DNA from: Veillonella sp. KGMB01456
GTDB lineage: Bacteria > Bacillota > Negativicutes > Veillonellales > Veillonellaceae
Assembly (NCBI RefSeq): GCF_023051165.1
Contig: NZ_JALKIG010000005.1
Coordinates: forward strand, 49,975 to 113,974
Direction: 5' to 3'
Length of the DNA: 64,000 nucleotides
The number at the start of each line of letters is the position of its first letter. Position 1 is the first letter of the stretch. Shown in pieces: positions 25,406-35,156 of the stretch. Under the pieces are notes generated by a model that made no database searches, had not been told where the DNA came from, and saw only the letters and a list, made by a program, of their open reading frames with translations. The position numbers and the translations under genes are program-made.

Positions 25406-26590
25406 TTAGTTGCGTTTTACAACAATTATTGGTTGTGATTGTGATACATTCGTTTGATCCGCAGTGTCAGCACTTGCTTCTTCCACTTCACCATTGTCCT
25501 CAGAATCGCCATCTTCTACCGTTGCCGCTGAATCATCGGACTCTTCCACTACCTTCACCGGTGTATCTTCGTCTTCATAAGAGTCGGCCGGAACTAAGGT
25601 TACCGGTTCCGATGCATCACCTAATGTATAGTCATCATAGGAATCTTGGGAACTTGGATCGCTGGAATTATGAGCCTGGCCATCACCGCCTACGACAATC
25701 CCCTGTACGGTTACCAATTCTTGTGGCTGCACATAAATTGTAGCCCCTACAGGCAAGTCGATATTCTTACCCTTTACAAAGAAACCGCCTACTAAACCGA
25801 CAGGACCCAATAATACGGCACCGGCTACAGAGGCGCCGGCTGCTTTCAATTCCTGCTGCGTACGAGCTTTTGCTTCTTCCCCTTGAATAGCTGTAAATTC
25901 AGTGCCATCCAATGCCGGAACTTTATCAAACATCAAATCTAATTTACCGTTACGACCAAAAGAGGAGGCTTTTTTAAGTTCGGAAATATGACCTTCCCCA
26001 ACAGTACCTGCCGGTACCAATAAGATATTACCGTCCATCAAGTCTTCCGACACGGTAAAGCTGAAAGTATCACCCAGTTTGCTGGTAGCCGTATTAATCG
26101 GCGTATTCAAAGTTACGGCAAATACTTCCGTGCTTGGTGCCGAGCCTACTTGAGACGTCAATTTCAAAGGTGCGCCGTTAATCGTTTTGGCTAAGGCATT
26201 AATTCGTGTGTCCAAGGCACCGGTACTGATACGACCGGTTACACTGCGTTCCAATTGTTCCACACGAGAAACTAAGGAACCGTTGCCCACTTTATTCTGG
26301 TAATGCCATTCCAACATGGATAATTCTTGACTTACCGATACTTTACCACGCGTATTGCCATCGATGGAATTATACAAAGAATCAACTTGTGAATTTAAAG
26401 TACCGGAAGAATCTCTACCATAAACGGTCTGACTAATCTGCTGCACACGATCCACTAAAGCCCCAACCTGCGTGGAACCATATACTGTATTTTCTAAGGC
26501 ATCGGTTTTCTCTAATACGGTTTCCGGAGCCGCCCATACCTGACCGGTCATAAGCGCTGCTACCGCCAACGTAAGCATGTGTTTTTTCAT
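25406..26590 (-). CDS. exported repeat protein of the cell envelope
   Basis: Not assigned to a named family. The 394 residues start with a signal peptide (MKKHMLTLAVAALMTGQVWA). Residues about 30-140 contain about four degenerate repeats of the form YG-xxx-GxLxxRVxxLxxxV. The middle (about 155-300) has beta-rich segments, PAGTVGEGHI and a Gly-rich hydrophobic stretch (AGAVLLGPVGLVGGFFV). The C-terminus is highly acidic (about 315-380). GGAGG precedes the ATG. It lies between the LptD-like gene and another exported protein, suggesting an envelope role. Confidence 0.65.
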   Translation of the reverse strand: MKKHMLTLAVAALMTGQVWAAPETVLEKTDALENTVYGSTQVGALVDRVQQISQTVYGRDSSGTLNSQVDSLYNSIDGNTRGKVSVSQELSMLEWHYQNKVGNGSLVSRVEQLERSVTGRISTGALDTRINALAKTINGAPLKLTSQVGSAPSTEVFAVTLNTPINTATSKLGDTFSFTVSEDLMDGNILLVPAGTVGEGHISELKKASSFGRNGKLDLMFDKVPALDGTEFTAIQGEEAKARTQQELKAAGASVAGAVLLGPVGLVGGFFVKGKNIDLPVGATIYVQPQELVTVQGIVVGGDGQAHNSSDPSSQDSYDDYTLGDASEPVTLVPADSYEDEDTPVKVVEESDDSAATVEDGDSEDNGEVEEASADTADQTNVSQSQPIIVVKRN

Positions 26591-26662
26591 ACATCCTCCA
26601 AATAAACAAGACTTAACCTATTATTGAATGCTATTCGCCTCAATGCGTATTAAACAATATGA

Positions 26663-27106
26663 TTAAATTTTGAGGTCAATAATAGCGGATACGCCAACCC
26701 CTTGAATACGGGATGCATTAACAGGGTTCTTGCTGTCGATAGGCACTAAACCTTTTACACGAGCTACATTATTAAAGCTGGCTTCCAACTGAGCTACCGC
26801 TTCAACGCGCTCTACTTCGGAAGCAGGACCCGTTACCTGAGCCGCCCCGATGTAACCGTTCGTACCTACACTGACAATCGGCACAACCTTAGTCGTATAA
26901 GTAGTGCTCAAGTTATTCTGAGCTAAAATTTTATTTAAAAAATCATTAATCTGGCCGCCGAAGCGATCAACTAAGATGCCCACGCCGCCGACTTTTAAAA
27001 TGCTGCCTAAATTCAAGCTGAATGCTTGCGTCGTATTTACTAATGCACCGGTAGAAAGTGTTGCAATGGAAACGGCCATAACCGTTGCCAATAATTTCTT
27101 TTTCAT
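26663..27106 (-). CDS. small exported protein of unknown function
   Basis: A 147-residue product with a signal peptide (MKKKLLATVMAVSIATLSTGALV, cleavage probably after TQA). The mature region has a Gly-rich hydrophobic stretch followed by VSVGTNGYIGAAQVTGP and ends VGVSAIIDLKI. I do not recognise a domain. The ATG at 27104-27106 follows GGAGG; the frame from 27133 adds nine residues with no ribosome site. It is probably co-transcribed with the envelope genes downstream. Confidence 0.65.
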   Translation of the reverse strand: MKKKLLATVMAVSIATLSTGALVNTTQAFSLNLGSILKVGGVGILVDRFGGQINDFLNKILAQNNLSTTYTTKVVPIVSVGTNGYIGAAQVTGPASEVERVEAVAQLEASFNNVARVKGLVPIDSKNPVNASRIQGVGVSAIIDLKI

Positions 27107-27277
27107 ATCTATGTCCTCCTCTATCGTATACATAATTAGCGGTTTATACTGATGTTATTATATCACAAATCAAAGCCTTTGTCCTTGTATAAGCGCCGTA
27201 AATACGCCATTCATTTTATAATTCATCATTTTTTTATATGCTAATACACTCTATTTTAAAGTGCATTATACTTATGT

Positions 27278-28681
27278 CTAAATTTTTATATGCTGCCATA
27301 CACCACTTCTAAAACGCCAACCGGAAAATGCCGTACGCATACTCTGATCAATTAAAAGAGCTATCCATGCACCATACAGACCGAATCCCCAAGTAAAACA
27401 AAGGAGATATGTAATAATCGGTCTGAAAATAGCAATAACAAAGAGCGAATATTTCATAACATAGAAATTATCGCCCGCCCCTTTAAGGACGCCGGAATAT
27501 ACTAATTGCAAAGCCTGCGGGAAGCTGGCAAAAGCCATGAGAATCATAATATCCGCCCCCAGCTGCCAAACCAACCTATCTTGGGTGAAAATATCAAATA
27601 CTACATTGCGTAAACCAAAATACAAAACAAAGCCGATTACCGAAATAATAAGAGCGATGCGAACACCGATTTTGCCGTAAGCCTCGGCTAAGTCAGGTCG
27701 TTTTTTCCCCAACGATTGCCCCGTATAAGAAGCACCGGAATAACTTAAACCCATGGCAAAATAGTAAAAAATATCAATAAAATTCATACAAATATGATGT
27801 GTTGCCAACGCCACTACACCTAATGACGCCACCATTTTGGTATACGCAAACATACCAAAACGTTCAAAAGCCTGCTCACCCAAAGAGCTGCCACCGATAT
27901 AATAAATACCCTGTAAGATTTCACGATTGAATTTCCAACTGCCCCGATGCCACGACAAATGGGAGTCTTTCGCATGAATTGCATATAACAAAAGAAAGAA
28001 GATTAAGGTGTAGCTCGTCATAGTGGCTATCCCGGCTCCTTTGATGCCAAGCGCCGGAATCGGTCCCAGACCGTAAATCAAGGTAAAACTCATAACTACA
28101 TTAAGCACATTACCGATGGCATTAGCTTTAAAAATAGCCTTCGTGTTACCCACGCCGATTAATGCCGCCCCCAGCATAACACCTAAGGCCGAAAAGAAAA
28201 GCCCGATAATGATGAATTGACCATAGGCAACGGCCTCATCAATATAAGAAGCCTGAGCTCCGGCAAACGTTAAAATAGGATTTAACAGATAAAAACAAAT
28301 ACACAACAAAGGCACGTAAAACAATACGGTCAATAATACCCCTTGTTTTAGTACGGAGTTCATCGTTTCATAATCCTCTTCCCCTTTGCGTCTTGCCACA
28401 ATGGCTGTAATCGCAATCGCTGCGGAACGGACAAAAACGAGCATCACCATAAGCGGTTGACTCATAATCCCTACGGCCGCCAAAGCATCGGCTCCAAGAG
28501 CTCCTACCATAGCCAAATTGATGGCTGTCATAAGTTGCAACAACAACCCCTGCATCGTAGCCGGCCAAGCTACATCAATATATTCTTTATAAATTTCTTT
28601 TGTTGTCGGCACCGGTCCCAAACGTTTCGCCGGCGGCAAAATATAATCAATCCCAAATCGTCCCGCTAGTCCTAATAACAT
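27278..28681 (-). CDS. MATE-family multidrug/metabolite exporter
   Basis: Cation-coupled efflux protein with about 12 membrane segments in 467 residues and the two-fold MATE repeat. Segments include EYIDVAWPATMQGLLLQLMTA at the first helix and GGSSLGEQAFERFGMFAYTK at the start of the second half. AGGAG lies five bases before the ATG. Substrate unknown. A strong terminator lies upstream, so it has its own promoter. Confidence 0.9.
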   Translation of the reverse strand: MLLGLAGRFGIDYILPPAKRLGPVPTTKEIYKEYIDVAWPATMQGLLLQLMTAINLAMVGALGADALAAVGIMSQPLMVMLVFVRSAAIAITAIVARRKGEEDYETMNSVLKQGVLLTVLFYVPLLCICFYLLNPILTFAGAQASYIDEAVAYGQFIIIGLFFSALGVMLGAALIGVGNTKAIFKANAIGNVLNVVMSFTLIYGLGPIPALGIKGAGIATMTSYTLIFFLLLYAIHAKDSHLSWHRGSWKFNREILQGIYYIGGSSLGEQAFERFGMFAYTKMVASLGVVALATHHICMNFIDIFYYFAMGLSYSGASYTGQSLGKKRPDLAEAYGKIGVRIALIISVIGFVLYFGLRNVVFDIFTQDRLVWQLGADIMILMAFASFPQALQLVYSGVLKGAGDNFYVMKYSLFVIAIFRPIITYLLCFTWGFGLYGAWIALLIDQSMRTAFSGWRFRSGVWQHIKI

Positions 28682-28729
28682 GACAACTCCTCTTTTTCAA
28701 AAACCATGCTAAACCCACTCGCTATAAAA

Positions 28730-28773
28730 AAACACTCCTAAACAGAGGTCAAGGCCCTTGCCTAGGAGTGTTT
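28730..28773 (-). terminator. terminator of the M16C protease gene
   Basis: AAACACTCCTA and TAGGAGTGTTT form an 11-bp stem with a 22-nt loop, 70 bp past the protease stop. Confidence 0.75.
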
Positions 28774-28842
28774 ATTAACTCGCATTTAATTATACACAGG
28801 ATTCGTCAATTCTCATAGACCGACTATAGGTCTTAATTTGTC

Positions 28843-31755
28843 TTATTGAGGCAACGAAATGATGTCAGTGAAGATATCGCCTGCTTTTTTAATGATTTGT
28901 TCATTACCCATAACGCTGATATGACTATCTTTCATAACCGAAGCTACCACTTCAGCCAAAGCTTTAATATCGCTCTGACGGGTCGCAATTACCTGTTCGC
29001 GCAAACGTTCCGCATCTTCAGGCGTTGCTTCACCGAAATATTCGCTCATAGCGCGCGGTCCGCGTAAAGCCGGTGTCAACGGAATATCAAGGCCACTCAT
29101 GGTACCGATAATATACTTGCGCATTTCACGGTCGGAAATATCAAATTTCGCAAGATATTCGCTGAGCTCGCTGTATACTTTCAATGTTTCCGTCAAGTTC
29201 GGATCGCGATAACTGCAAAGTACAAAGTTACCATTGTTGTAGAAGTTTACGAAAGCACCATAGGCCCCCCCCTGAACACGGATACGCGTCCACAAGTAGT
29301 CATAACGCAAGATGACTTCCAACACCTTCATGGCACCGCCTGGTTTGAAACCATGGTCACGGAAGTTACCGCCTTGAGCTACGTACTGAACCTTACCGGA
29401 GGTAACAATACCTTCGTTAACATATTCCTTCGTAAGTTTCAAACCCTTAGCTTCAACAGCTTCATTCGGCCACTGTGGCAATACTTCGGTAAGCAATGTT
29501 TTGAAAACTTCAAATTCATGAGCTTCCCCGACGAAGTTGATATCCACATTAGCAGGGCGGAACAATTTAGCCGCTACGGCTGCCAATTTTTGTGGCAATT
29601 CTTGAAGCGCTTTTTCATCAGCAGCTAACGCTGCCAACTGTTCAAAATAACCGAGGTTAGCGGCATCACGGAATTTACCGAGTTCCGAAATCTGAGCAAT
29701 GACACGATTCATTACAATGGTATGACCGCGACGGAATGCATCGGTATCCCAAATGGCTTTCGTTTCTTTAATGAGCTCGGTCAAACGATTTACATCGGTA
29801 TAGTCAGTCTTCGTAACCAATTCAGACACAATGCGTACCAAAGCATCCAATTTAGTGTGTAACGCTTTGGCTCGTACGATAAATAATGGCGTAAACGCAT
29901 CGCGCTGATTATATTTCGTGAAATCGGAGATGCTGGCACTGAAACCGCCGAGGTTCATATTAATTTCCTTGGCAATTTCGTTGTAATCATGCTCGGTAGT
30001 ATTCACACGGGAAATAAGATCGCTCAACAAGTTAGCATAGAACAATTCAGACTCATCAAGGCAATCTAAATGGAAATAGAAGCTGGTATAGTTAATCCCT
30101 TTAGCCTGAGTCGGTACGAAATGCAAGTTCGCATCACCCAGTTTGCTATCGATACGTTCCACTCGTTCTACTTTAGGGGATAAATCGCTGAGTTCCAATA
30201 ATGGAATGGTAGCCAACGCTTCTTCCGAATCCGGTGCCGCCTGACGTGCTTTAAGGGCTTTGGTCTGTGCCACAATCGCTTCGATTTCAGCTTCGGTCAT
30301 GTTAGCTTTAATTTCTTTTAGCTGAGCGCGTTCCGCTTCTTCTTTCTTTTCCTGCAAACCTTTTTCCGGATAAATGGAAACGAGAGCTTTATGCTGATTC
30401 TTAAGCAAGCCGCGTTCGATTAACTCTTCAAAATAACCATTGGTAAGTCCTTCACGCAACTGTGTTAACGCCTCTTCATAACGCAATGCCTGAATCGGAT
30501 CTTTGTCGTAATTCCATTGATCCATAACGCGAATACCGTAAGCCAAACCAATCGGACGACCCCCAAAATCGGCTTCGCGCAAAGCGAATTCCGTAATATT
30601 AAGGGATGCTTCCAATAAGCTCTTATCAAGGCCTTCCTTCACAAGTCGCGCAAGTTCCGATTCCACCAATTCCTGAACGCGCGCCTGTTCCTTCATTTCA
30701 GAACCGCTAACCGTTACATTCCAAATCGGCTGACGAACGCTATCTAAGAAATAACCGCTAATATCGCTGCCTACACCGGCTTTAACGAGTTTTTCCTTAA
30801 GTGGTGCTGCCGGCGAAGTCAATAAGGCATGGGTCAAAATATCAAGCCCTAAGCTGTCCACAACAGATATTTCCGGCATTACATAGGTAAGCGCATGCAT
30901 AGTCTTACCGTTTTCGCTTTCTTCCGTACCGATACTATACGGATAGGATGTTACTTTACCCTCAGCGAATGGTTTTTGCAAGGTAATTTCGGAATTAACC
31001 GTAATGGCATCAAAGTTTTGCAAGTATTCATCGTTAATGAACTTTAATTGTTCTTCAATGTCCATTTTGCCGTACAAGAAGATGTAGCTGTTGGACGGAT
31101 GATAATATTTTTTATAAAAACCTTGGAAATCTTCATAGGTCAAATCAGGAATATTATCAGGATTACCACCGGAATCAACGCCATAGGTCGTATCCGGGAA
31201 TAAATCCGCCATCATGTGAGTTTCCAAAATGGAGTCAGGGGAAGAATATACACCCTTCATTTCATTGTACACAACACCTTTATAGGTCAATTCATCGTCC
31301 GCATTATCCAATTCATAATGCCAACCTTCCTGCATGACGATTTCTTTGTCAGTCGCTACGCGTGGATAAAAAACCGCGTCCAAGTATACATCCATTAAGT
31401 TATGAAAATCCTTGTCATTCTTGCTGGCTACGGGATACATCGTTTTATCCGGATAGGTCATGGCATTCAAGAATGTATTAAGGGACCCCTTAACGAGCTC
31501 TACAAATGGCTCTTTTAAAGGGAATTTGCGAGATCCGCAAAGCACGGAATGCTCCATAATATGTGCCACCCCGGTACTGTCCTTAGGTGGTGTGCGGAAG
31601 GAAATGGAGAACACTTTATTCGTGTCGTCCGCATCAATGTATAATAAACGGGCGCCGGACTTCTCATGGCGAAGCAAATAAGCTGTACCGCTGATTTCCT
31701 GAACAGTCTCAATGCGCTCTACTTTAAAACCGCTATAAATATTTTGTTCTTTCAT
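28843..31755 (-). CDS. M16C-family zinc metallopeptidase (presequence-protease-like)
   Basis: Large clam-shell peptidase of 970 residues, the usual size for the M16C/PreP-like group that degrades peptides in a closed chamber. The inverted zinc motif HIMEH is near residue 65 and the third ligand in EIVMQEGWHYEL near 140. The C-terminal half has GGAYGAFVNFY and a Tyr/Arg segment (SYRDPN) used for substrate binding. There is no signal peptide, so it is cytoplasmic. AAAGGAG precedes the ATG. It is a single-gene unit. Confidence 0.92.
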   Translation of the reverse strand: MKEQNIYSGFKVERIETVQEISGTAYLLRHEKSGARLLYIDADDTNKVFSISFRTPPKDSTGVAHIMEHSVLCGSRKFPLKEPFVELVKGSLNTFLNAMTYPDKTMYPVASKNDKDFHNLMDVYLDAVFYPRVATDKEIVMQEGWHYELDNADDELTYKGVVYNEMKGVYSSPDSILETHMMADLFPDTTYGVDSGGNPDNIPDLTYEDFQGFYKKYYHPSNSYIFLYGKMDIEEQLKFINDEYLQNFDAITVNSEITLQKPFAEGKVTSYPYSIGTEESENGKTMHALTYVMPEISVVDSLGLDILTHALLTSPAAPLKEKLVKAGVGSDISGYFLDSVRQPIWNVTVSGSEMKEQARVQELVESELARLVKEGLDKSLLEASLNITEFALREADFGGRPIGLAYGIRVMDQWNYDKDPIQALRYEEALTQLREGLTNGYFEELIERGLLKNQHKALVSIYPEKGLQEKKEEAERAQLKEIKANMTEAEIEAIVAQTKALKARQAAPDSEEALATIPLLELSDLSPKVERVERIDSKLGDANLHFVPTQAKGINYTSFYFHLDCLDESELFYANLLSDLISRVNTTEHDYNEIAKEINMNLGGFSASISDFTKYNQRDAFTPLFIVRAKALHTKLDALVRIVSELVTKTDYTDVNRLTELIKETKAIWDTDAFRRGHTIVMNRVIAQISELGKFRDAANLGYFEQLAALAADEKALQELPQKLAAVAAKLFRPANVDINFVGEAHEFEVFKTLLTEVLPQWPNEAVEAKGLKLTKEYVNEGIVTSGKVQYVAQGGNFRDHGFKPGGAMKVLEVILRYDYLWTRIRVQGGAYGAFVNFYNNGNFVLCSYRDPNLTETLKVYSELSEYLAKFDISDREMRKYIIGTMSGLDIPLTPALRGPRAMSEYFGEATPEDAERLREQVIATRQSDIKALAEVVASVMKDSHISVMGNEQIIKKAGDIFTDIISLPQ

Positions 31756-31880
31756 AGCAAAACTCCTTTATCATTATTTTATATTAAGCAATTAATTGAT
31801 AATAATTAACTTCTCGGGCACTCAAATAAACTGTGCACAATGTATATTATACTAAAGATGAGTAAGATTTTCAAAATAAA

Positions 31881-31924
31881 ACAGACTTTCTTAGGTTACT
31901 TCTAAATAACCTGAGAAAGTCTGT
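31881..31924 (-). terminator. terminator of the aspartokinase gene
   Basis: An 18-nt arm (31881-31898) pairs with 31907-31924 with one mismatch, around an 8-nt loop. It lies 58 bp past the lysC stop. Confidence 0.8.
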
Positions 31925-31981
31925 ATATCTGTAAGTTTAATAAGCCCTGACAGCCGCGCTAATAATTGCTATTGAACACTA

Positions 31982-33211
31982 TTAACCGCGATTGCCGATA
32001 ACTGAATTATCATGAATAGCACGAATCGCATCTTTTACGCGATCTTCCGCAATCAAGCAGGTAATGCTGATTTCAGAGGTACTGATAATTTCAATATTAA
32101 TATTTTCTTCGCCCAAAATGCCGAACATCTGAGCGGCTACGCCCGGTTCACCAAGCATACCGGCACCGACGATGGATACTTTCGCCATTTTTTCATTAAT
32201 GACATATTCTTCCATCTTCGTTTCTGCTTTAAGCGATTCCAACACTTCGCGAGCCAATACCACATCATCCAATGTAATGGTGAATACAATATCCGTCTTC
32301 TGATCTTCAACGGTACGAATGCTCTGCACAATCATATCCACATCAACATTTTTATCTGCCAAACTTTGGAAGATATGATGGGCAATGCCCGGTTTATTTT
32401 CAACGCCTACCACTGAAACTTTTGCCACATTGGTATCGTCAGCCACGCCTTGGATTACATGTTCATTTGCTTTCATTGTATAGTCCTCCCGAATAATGGT
32501 TCCCTCATTGTCACTGAATGTAGAGCGTACATGAATCGGCACGCCGTAACGGCTACCCATTTCTACGGCGCGAGGCTGCATAACACCCGCCCCCAAGCGA
32601 GCCATTTCCAGCATTTCACCGTACGTAATTTCATCCAATTTAACCGCATTCGGTGCAATTCGAGGGTCGGTCGAATAAACACCTTCCACATCGGTGAAGA
32701 TTTCGCATACATCCGCCTGCATAGCCCCCGCCAATGCAACAGCTGTCGTATCGGAACCACCACGTCCGAGAGTCGTAATATCACCACAATCGGTAATTCC
32801 CTGGAAGCCGGCAACCACCACTACGTTACCTTCATCAAGGGCTTTAAATACACGTTTCGGATCGATTGTCAAAATACGACCTTTCCCGTGATTATCACTG
32901 CTCAAAATACCGGCTTGAGCACCCGTCATGGAAACGGCCGGCTGCCCTTTTTCCATAAATGCCATAGCTACTAACGCAATGGATACTTGCTCACCTGTCG
33001 ATAACAGGCGGTCCATTTCCCGACCAAACGGTCTCGATGTGACAGCGCGTGCTAATGACACTAAGTCATCAGTCGTATCGCCCATAGCCGATACAACGAC
33101 TACAACGCGGTCTTCCGGCTGTTTGTCACGCAAAACGCGGTTGACTACATTGTAAATTTTCTCCGGTGAAGCCACAGAACTGCCACCGAACTTCTTAACA
33201 ATTAACGCCAC
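31982..33211 (-). CDS. lysC: aspartate kinase
   Basis: Phosphorylates aspartate at the head of lysine, threonine and methionine synthesis. From the GTG at 33209-33211 it is 409 residues: kinase domain with VKKFGGSSVAS at the start, GRGGSDTTAVALA, and two C-terminal ACT domains (about 265-335 and 345-405) that usually mediate lysine or threonine feedback. GAGGG seven bases upstream supports the GTG. The longer frame from 33292 has a non-conserved extension. I see no lysine riboswitch upstream. Confidence 0.93.
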   Translation of the reverse strand: MALIVKKFGGSSVASPEKIYNVVNRVLRDKQPEDRVVVVVSAMGDTTDDLVSLARAVTSRPFGREMDRLLSTGEQVSIALVAMAFMEKGQPAVSMTGAQAGILSSDNHGKGRILTIDPKRVFKALDEGNVVVVAGFQGITDCGDITTLGRGGSDTTAVALAGAMQADVCEIFTDVEGVYSTDPRIAPNAVKLDEITYGEMLEMARLGAGVMQPRAVEMGSRYGVPIHVRSTFSDNEGTIIREDYTMKANEHVIQGVADDTNVAKVSVVGVENKPGIAHHIFQSLADKNVDVDMIVQSIRTVEDQKTDIVFTITLDDVVLAREVLESLKAETKMEEYVINEKMAKVSIVGAGMLGEPGVAAQMFGILGEENINIEIISTSEISITCLIAEDRVKDAIRAIHDNSVIGNRG

Positions 33212-33396
33212 TATGCATCCCTCTTTATCTCTAAAAATACTATAAAATATATAAAGATACTCTATCATAAAAAGGCTCTTTGTGTAAAGCATAAAAGCCT
33301 TTAATCTTCATCTAAAGACAAGTTCACTAAAAAAGTACTGAGTCCACATACATTTCAGCCGATTTTACACCGACCGCAATGGTTCTCCCTCCTTGA

Positions 33397-33672
33397 TTAG
33401 CCTTCTATTCTGGTCTTAATATCTTCAACCTGAGCTAACAGCTCATCGAGGCTGAAATAACCGGCGCGACGTGTAATTTCCTTGCCATCCATATACACAA
33501 CAATGGCCGGCACCGTGAAAACACCTTGCTGAGCCGCCTTAGCCGGCTCTAATTCCACCGATACATAGCTGTACTCAATACCTTCCTGTTCCTTCACCCA
33601 AGCGCCCAGCTTCGTCTCTAAAGCGCCACAAGGCTGACATGTGTCGGAACCGTACTGCACGATTGAAATCAT
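33397..33672 (-). CDS. thioredoxin-family protein
   Basis: Small 91-residue thiol-disulfide protein with the active site CQPC (about 12-15) and the conserved cis-Pro in FTVPAIVVYMDG (about 53-64). It is shorter than classical thioredoxin and has a Gln-Pro active site, so redox properties may differ. No signal peptide. It stands between lysC and the superoxide reductase, fitting an oxidative-stress role, which is inferred. Confidence 0.87.
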   Translation of the reverse strand: MISIVQYGSDTCQPCGALETKLGAWVKEQEGIEYSYVSVELEPAKAAQQGVFTVPAIVVYMDGKEITRRAGYFSLDELLAQVEDIKTRIEG

Positions 33673-33834
33673 AGGCCTCTCCTTTCTCTCCTTTCATTAT
33701 ATACAATATAACGTAGTATTAATAATCTAAAAACTTTCTGACTTCGCATTTCAAAATCACTTGCTATCAAAAGCTTCCGGTTCTTAATAATGCAAATCTA
33801 CTTCAGCGCGATAAAAGACGCACACGCAATAAAA

Positions 33835-33885
33835 AGGGGTTGTAAGCAAAACATGAGCTAAAAACTCAATTTCGTTACAACCCCT
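33835..33885 (-). terminator. terminator of the superoxide reductase gene
   Basis: AGGGGTTGTAA and its complement form an 11-bp stem enclosing a second small GAG/CTC hairpin, 53 bp past the stop. Confidence 0.8.
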
Positions 33886-33937
33886 AATAGCTTTCGTTTA
33901 CGCTGTTATTGACAACGAAGTAAATCGGAAAAAGTTA

Positions 33938-34330
33938 TTATTGAACAACGATATCTTTTTCAGATTCCCATAAGCCGTGGATATTGCAGTAAGAAGTAGC
34001 AATCAATTTACCGGATTTTTTGAAGGATGCTACAACAACACCGGCTGCTTCTGCATATACAGGGCCTTCGTTGGCACCGGCAGCGGCTTCACCATGTACG
34101 TTGAATTCGAGGCGAGCTACTTCGTAAGGAAGCGTAGTGCCTTCTTCAACATAGTATAATTTGATCCAAGAAATATGATGTTCAGTTGTGTTTGGATGCG
34201 CAATGTCTTTGCCTACTTCCAATTCAATGTGAACTTTTTCACCTGCTTTAACTGTATCAGGTGCGGTAATTACAGGAACGTGTTTTTCATTCTTGAAATC
34301 TGCGGATTTTACATAGTTTGTTACTGCCAT
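33938..34330 (-). CDS. superoxide reductase (neelaredoxin type, class II)
   Basis: Reduces superoxide to peroxide without making oxygen, protecting anaerobes. The 130 residues start MAVTNYVKSADFKNEKHVPVI. Iron ligands are visible as His in EKHVP, His residues in HPNTTEHHISW, and Cys/His in SYCNIHGLWES near the C-terminus. The N-terminal desulforedoxin domain is absent, hence neelaredoxin type. GGGGG lies before the ATG at 34328-34330. Rubredoxin (12933-13067) is a plausible electron donor. Confidence 0.93.
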   Translation of the reverse strand: MAVTNYVKSADFKNEKHVPVITAPDTVKAGEKVHIELEVGKDIAHPNTTEHHISWIKLYYVEEGTTLPYEVARLEFNVHGEAAAGANEGPVYAEAAGVVVASFKKSGKLIATSYCNIHGLWESEKDIVVQ

Positions 34331-34495
34331 TGATATAACCCCCTTGGTCATAAAAATTATATCCTATAAGAACTTTCTTATAGTAAAAATTAATAATAAC
34401 TCTCTATAATTTCATTATATCCATTTACCTCGATTTTTTCAAGCACGAAATACTAATTTTTTCGATTTATAAACATGCCTTTGACATGAATTATA

Positions 34496-35155
34496 CTAAA
34501 ACTCAATGCCCCGAGCCGCTTTAATGCCCTGCTGATAAGCATGCTTAACTACGCGCATTTCCGTAACGGTATCGGCCATGGCAACGATCTCCGGCTTCGC
34601 ATCGCGCCCGGTAAGAACCACATGAAGGCGCTCCGGTTTGGTTTTCAATAAGTCCACAACCTGTTCAACCGGCAATAAGCCAAATTTTACGGCATAGTTG
34701 ATTTCATCAAAAATTATGAGGTCCCATTTATCGGACATCACTTCTTCCGTCAACATCTGCCAGGCATTATCAGCCGCTGCCCGATGAGCTTGTAAATCAG
34801 CCTCCGAAGTTTCTTTATTGTGAAAAACAAAGCCTTTACCCATAGGGCGAATTTCGATAGGCATACCGGCCTTTTGTAGCGCTTCTATTGCTTTCAGTTC
34901 ACCATAGGCTTGACCGCCCTTAATAAACTGTAAAATCAGCACGCGATAACCATTGCCAACGGCACGCAAAGCAACCCCTAAAGAGGCCGTTGTTTTGCCC
35001 TTGCCGTCACCGGTATTGACCAGAATGAGGCCTCGACTAGGCTTAGCCGTCGCAGTTGCAGCCGCTGTAGTTGCACCCGTGGTAGTTGCGTCCGCCATAG
35101 TGGCAACCGACATAGCTTCAGCCGTCGTATTGGATTTTAACACTTTATCAGTCAT
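34496..35155 (-). CDS. cobO: cob(I)yrinic acid a,c-diamide adenosyltransferase (CobO/BtuR type)
   Basis: Attaches the adenosyl ligand to reduced corrinoid. The 219 residues have a P-loop GDGKGKTT (about 52-59) and the BtuR segments LQFIKGGQAYGE and DEINYAVKFGLL. An unusual Thr/Ala-rich tail of about 40 residues precedes the core. GGAGG lies before the ATG at 35153-35155, one base after the cbiA stop. Last gene of the cbiK-cbiL-cbiA-cobO group. Confidence 0.94.
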   Translation of the reverse strand: MTDKVLKSNTTAEAMSVATMADATTTGATTAAATATAKPSRGLILVNTGDGKGKTTASLGVALRAVGNGYRVLILQFIKGGQAYGELKAIEALQKAGMPIEIRPMGKGFVFHNKETSEADLQAHRAAADNAWQMLTEEVMSDKWDLIIFDEINYAVKFGLLPVEQVVDLLKTKPERLHVVLTGRDAKPEIVAMADTVTEMRVVKHAYQQGIKAARGIEF

Positions 35156-35156
35156 C

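Noticed and set aside
33212..33396. Lysine riboswitch before aspartokinase
   Set aside because: The gap is only about 185 bp and shows none of the conserved lysine aptamer segments.
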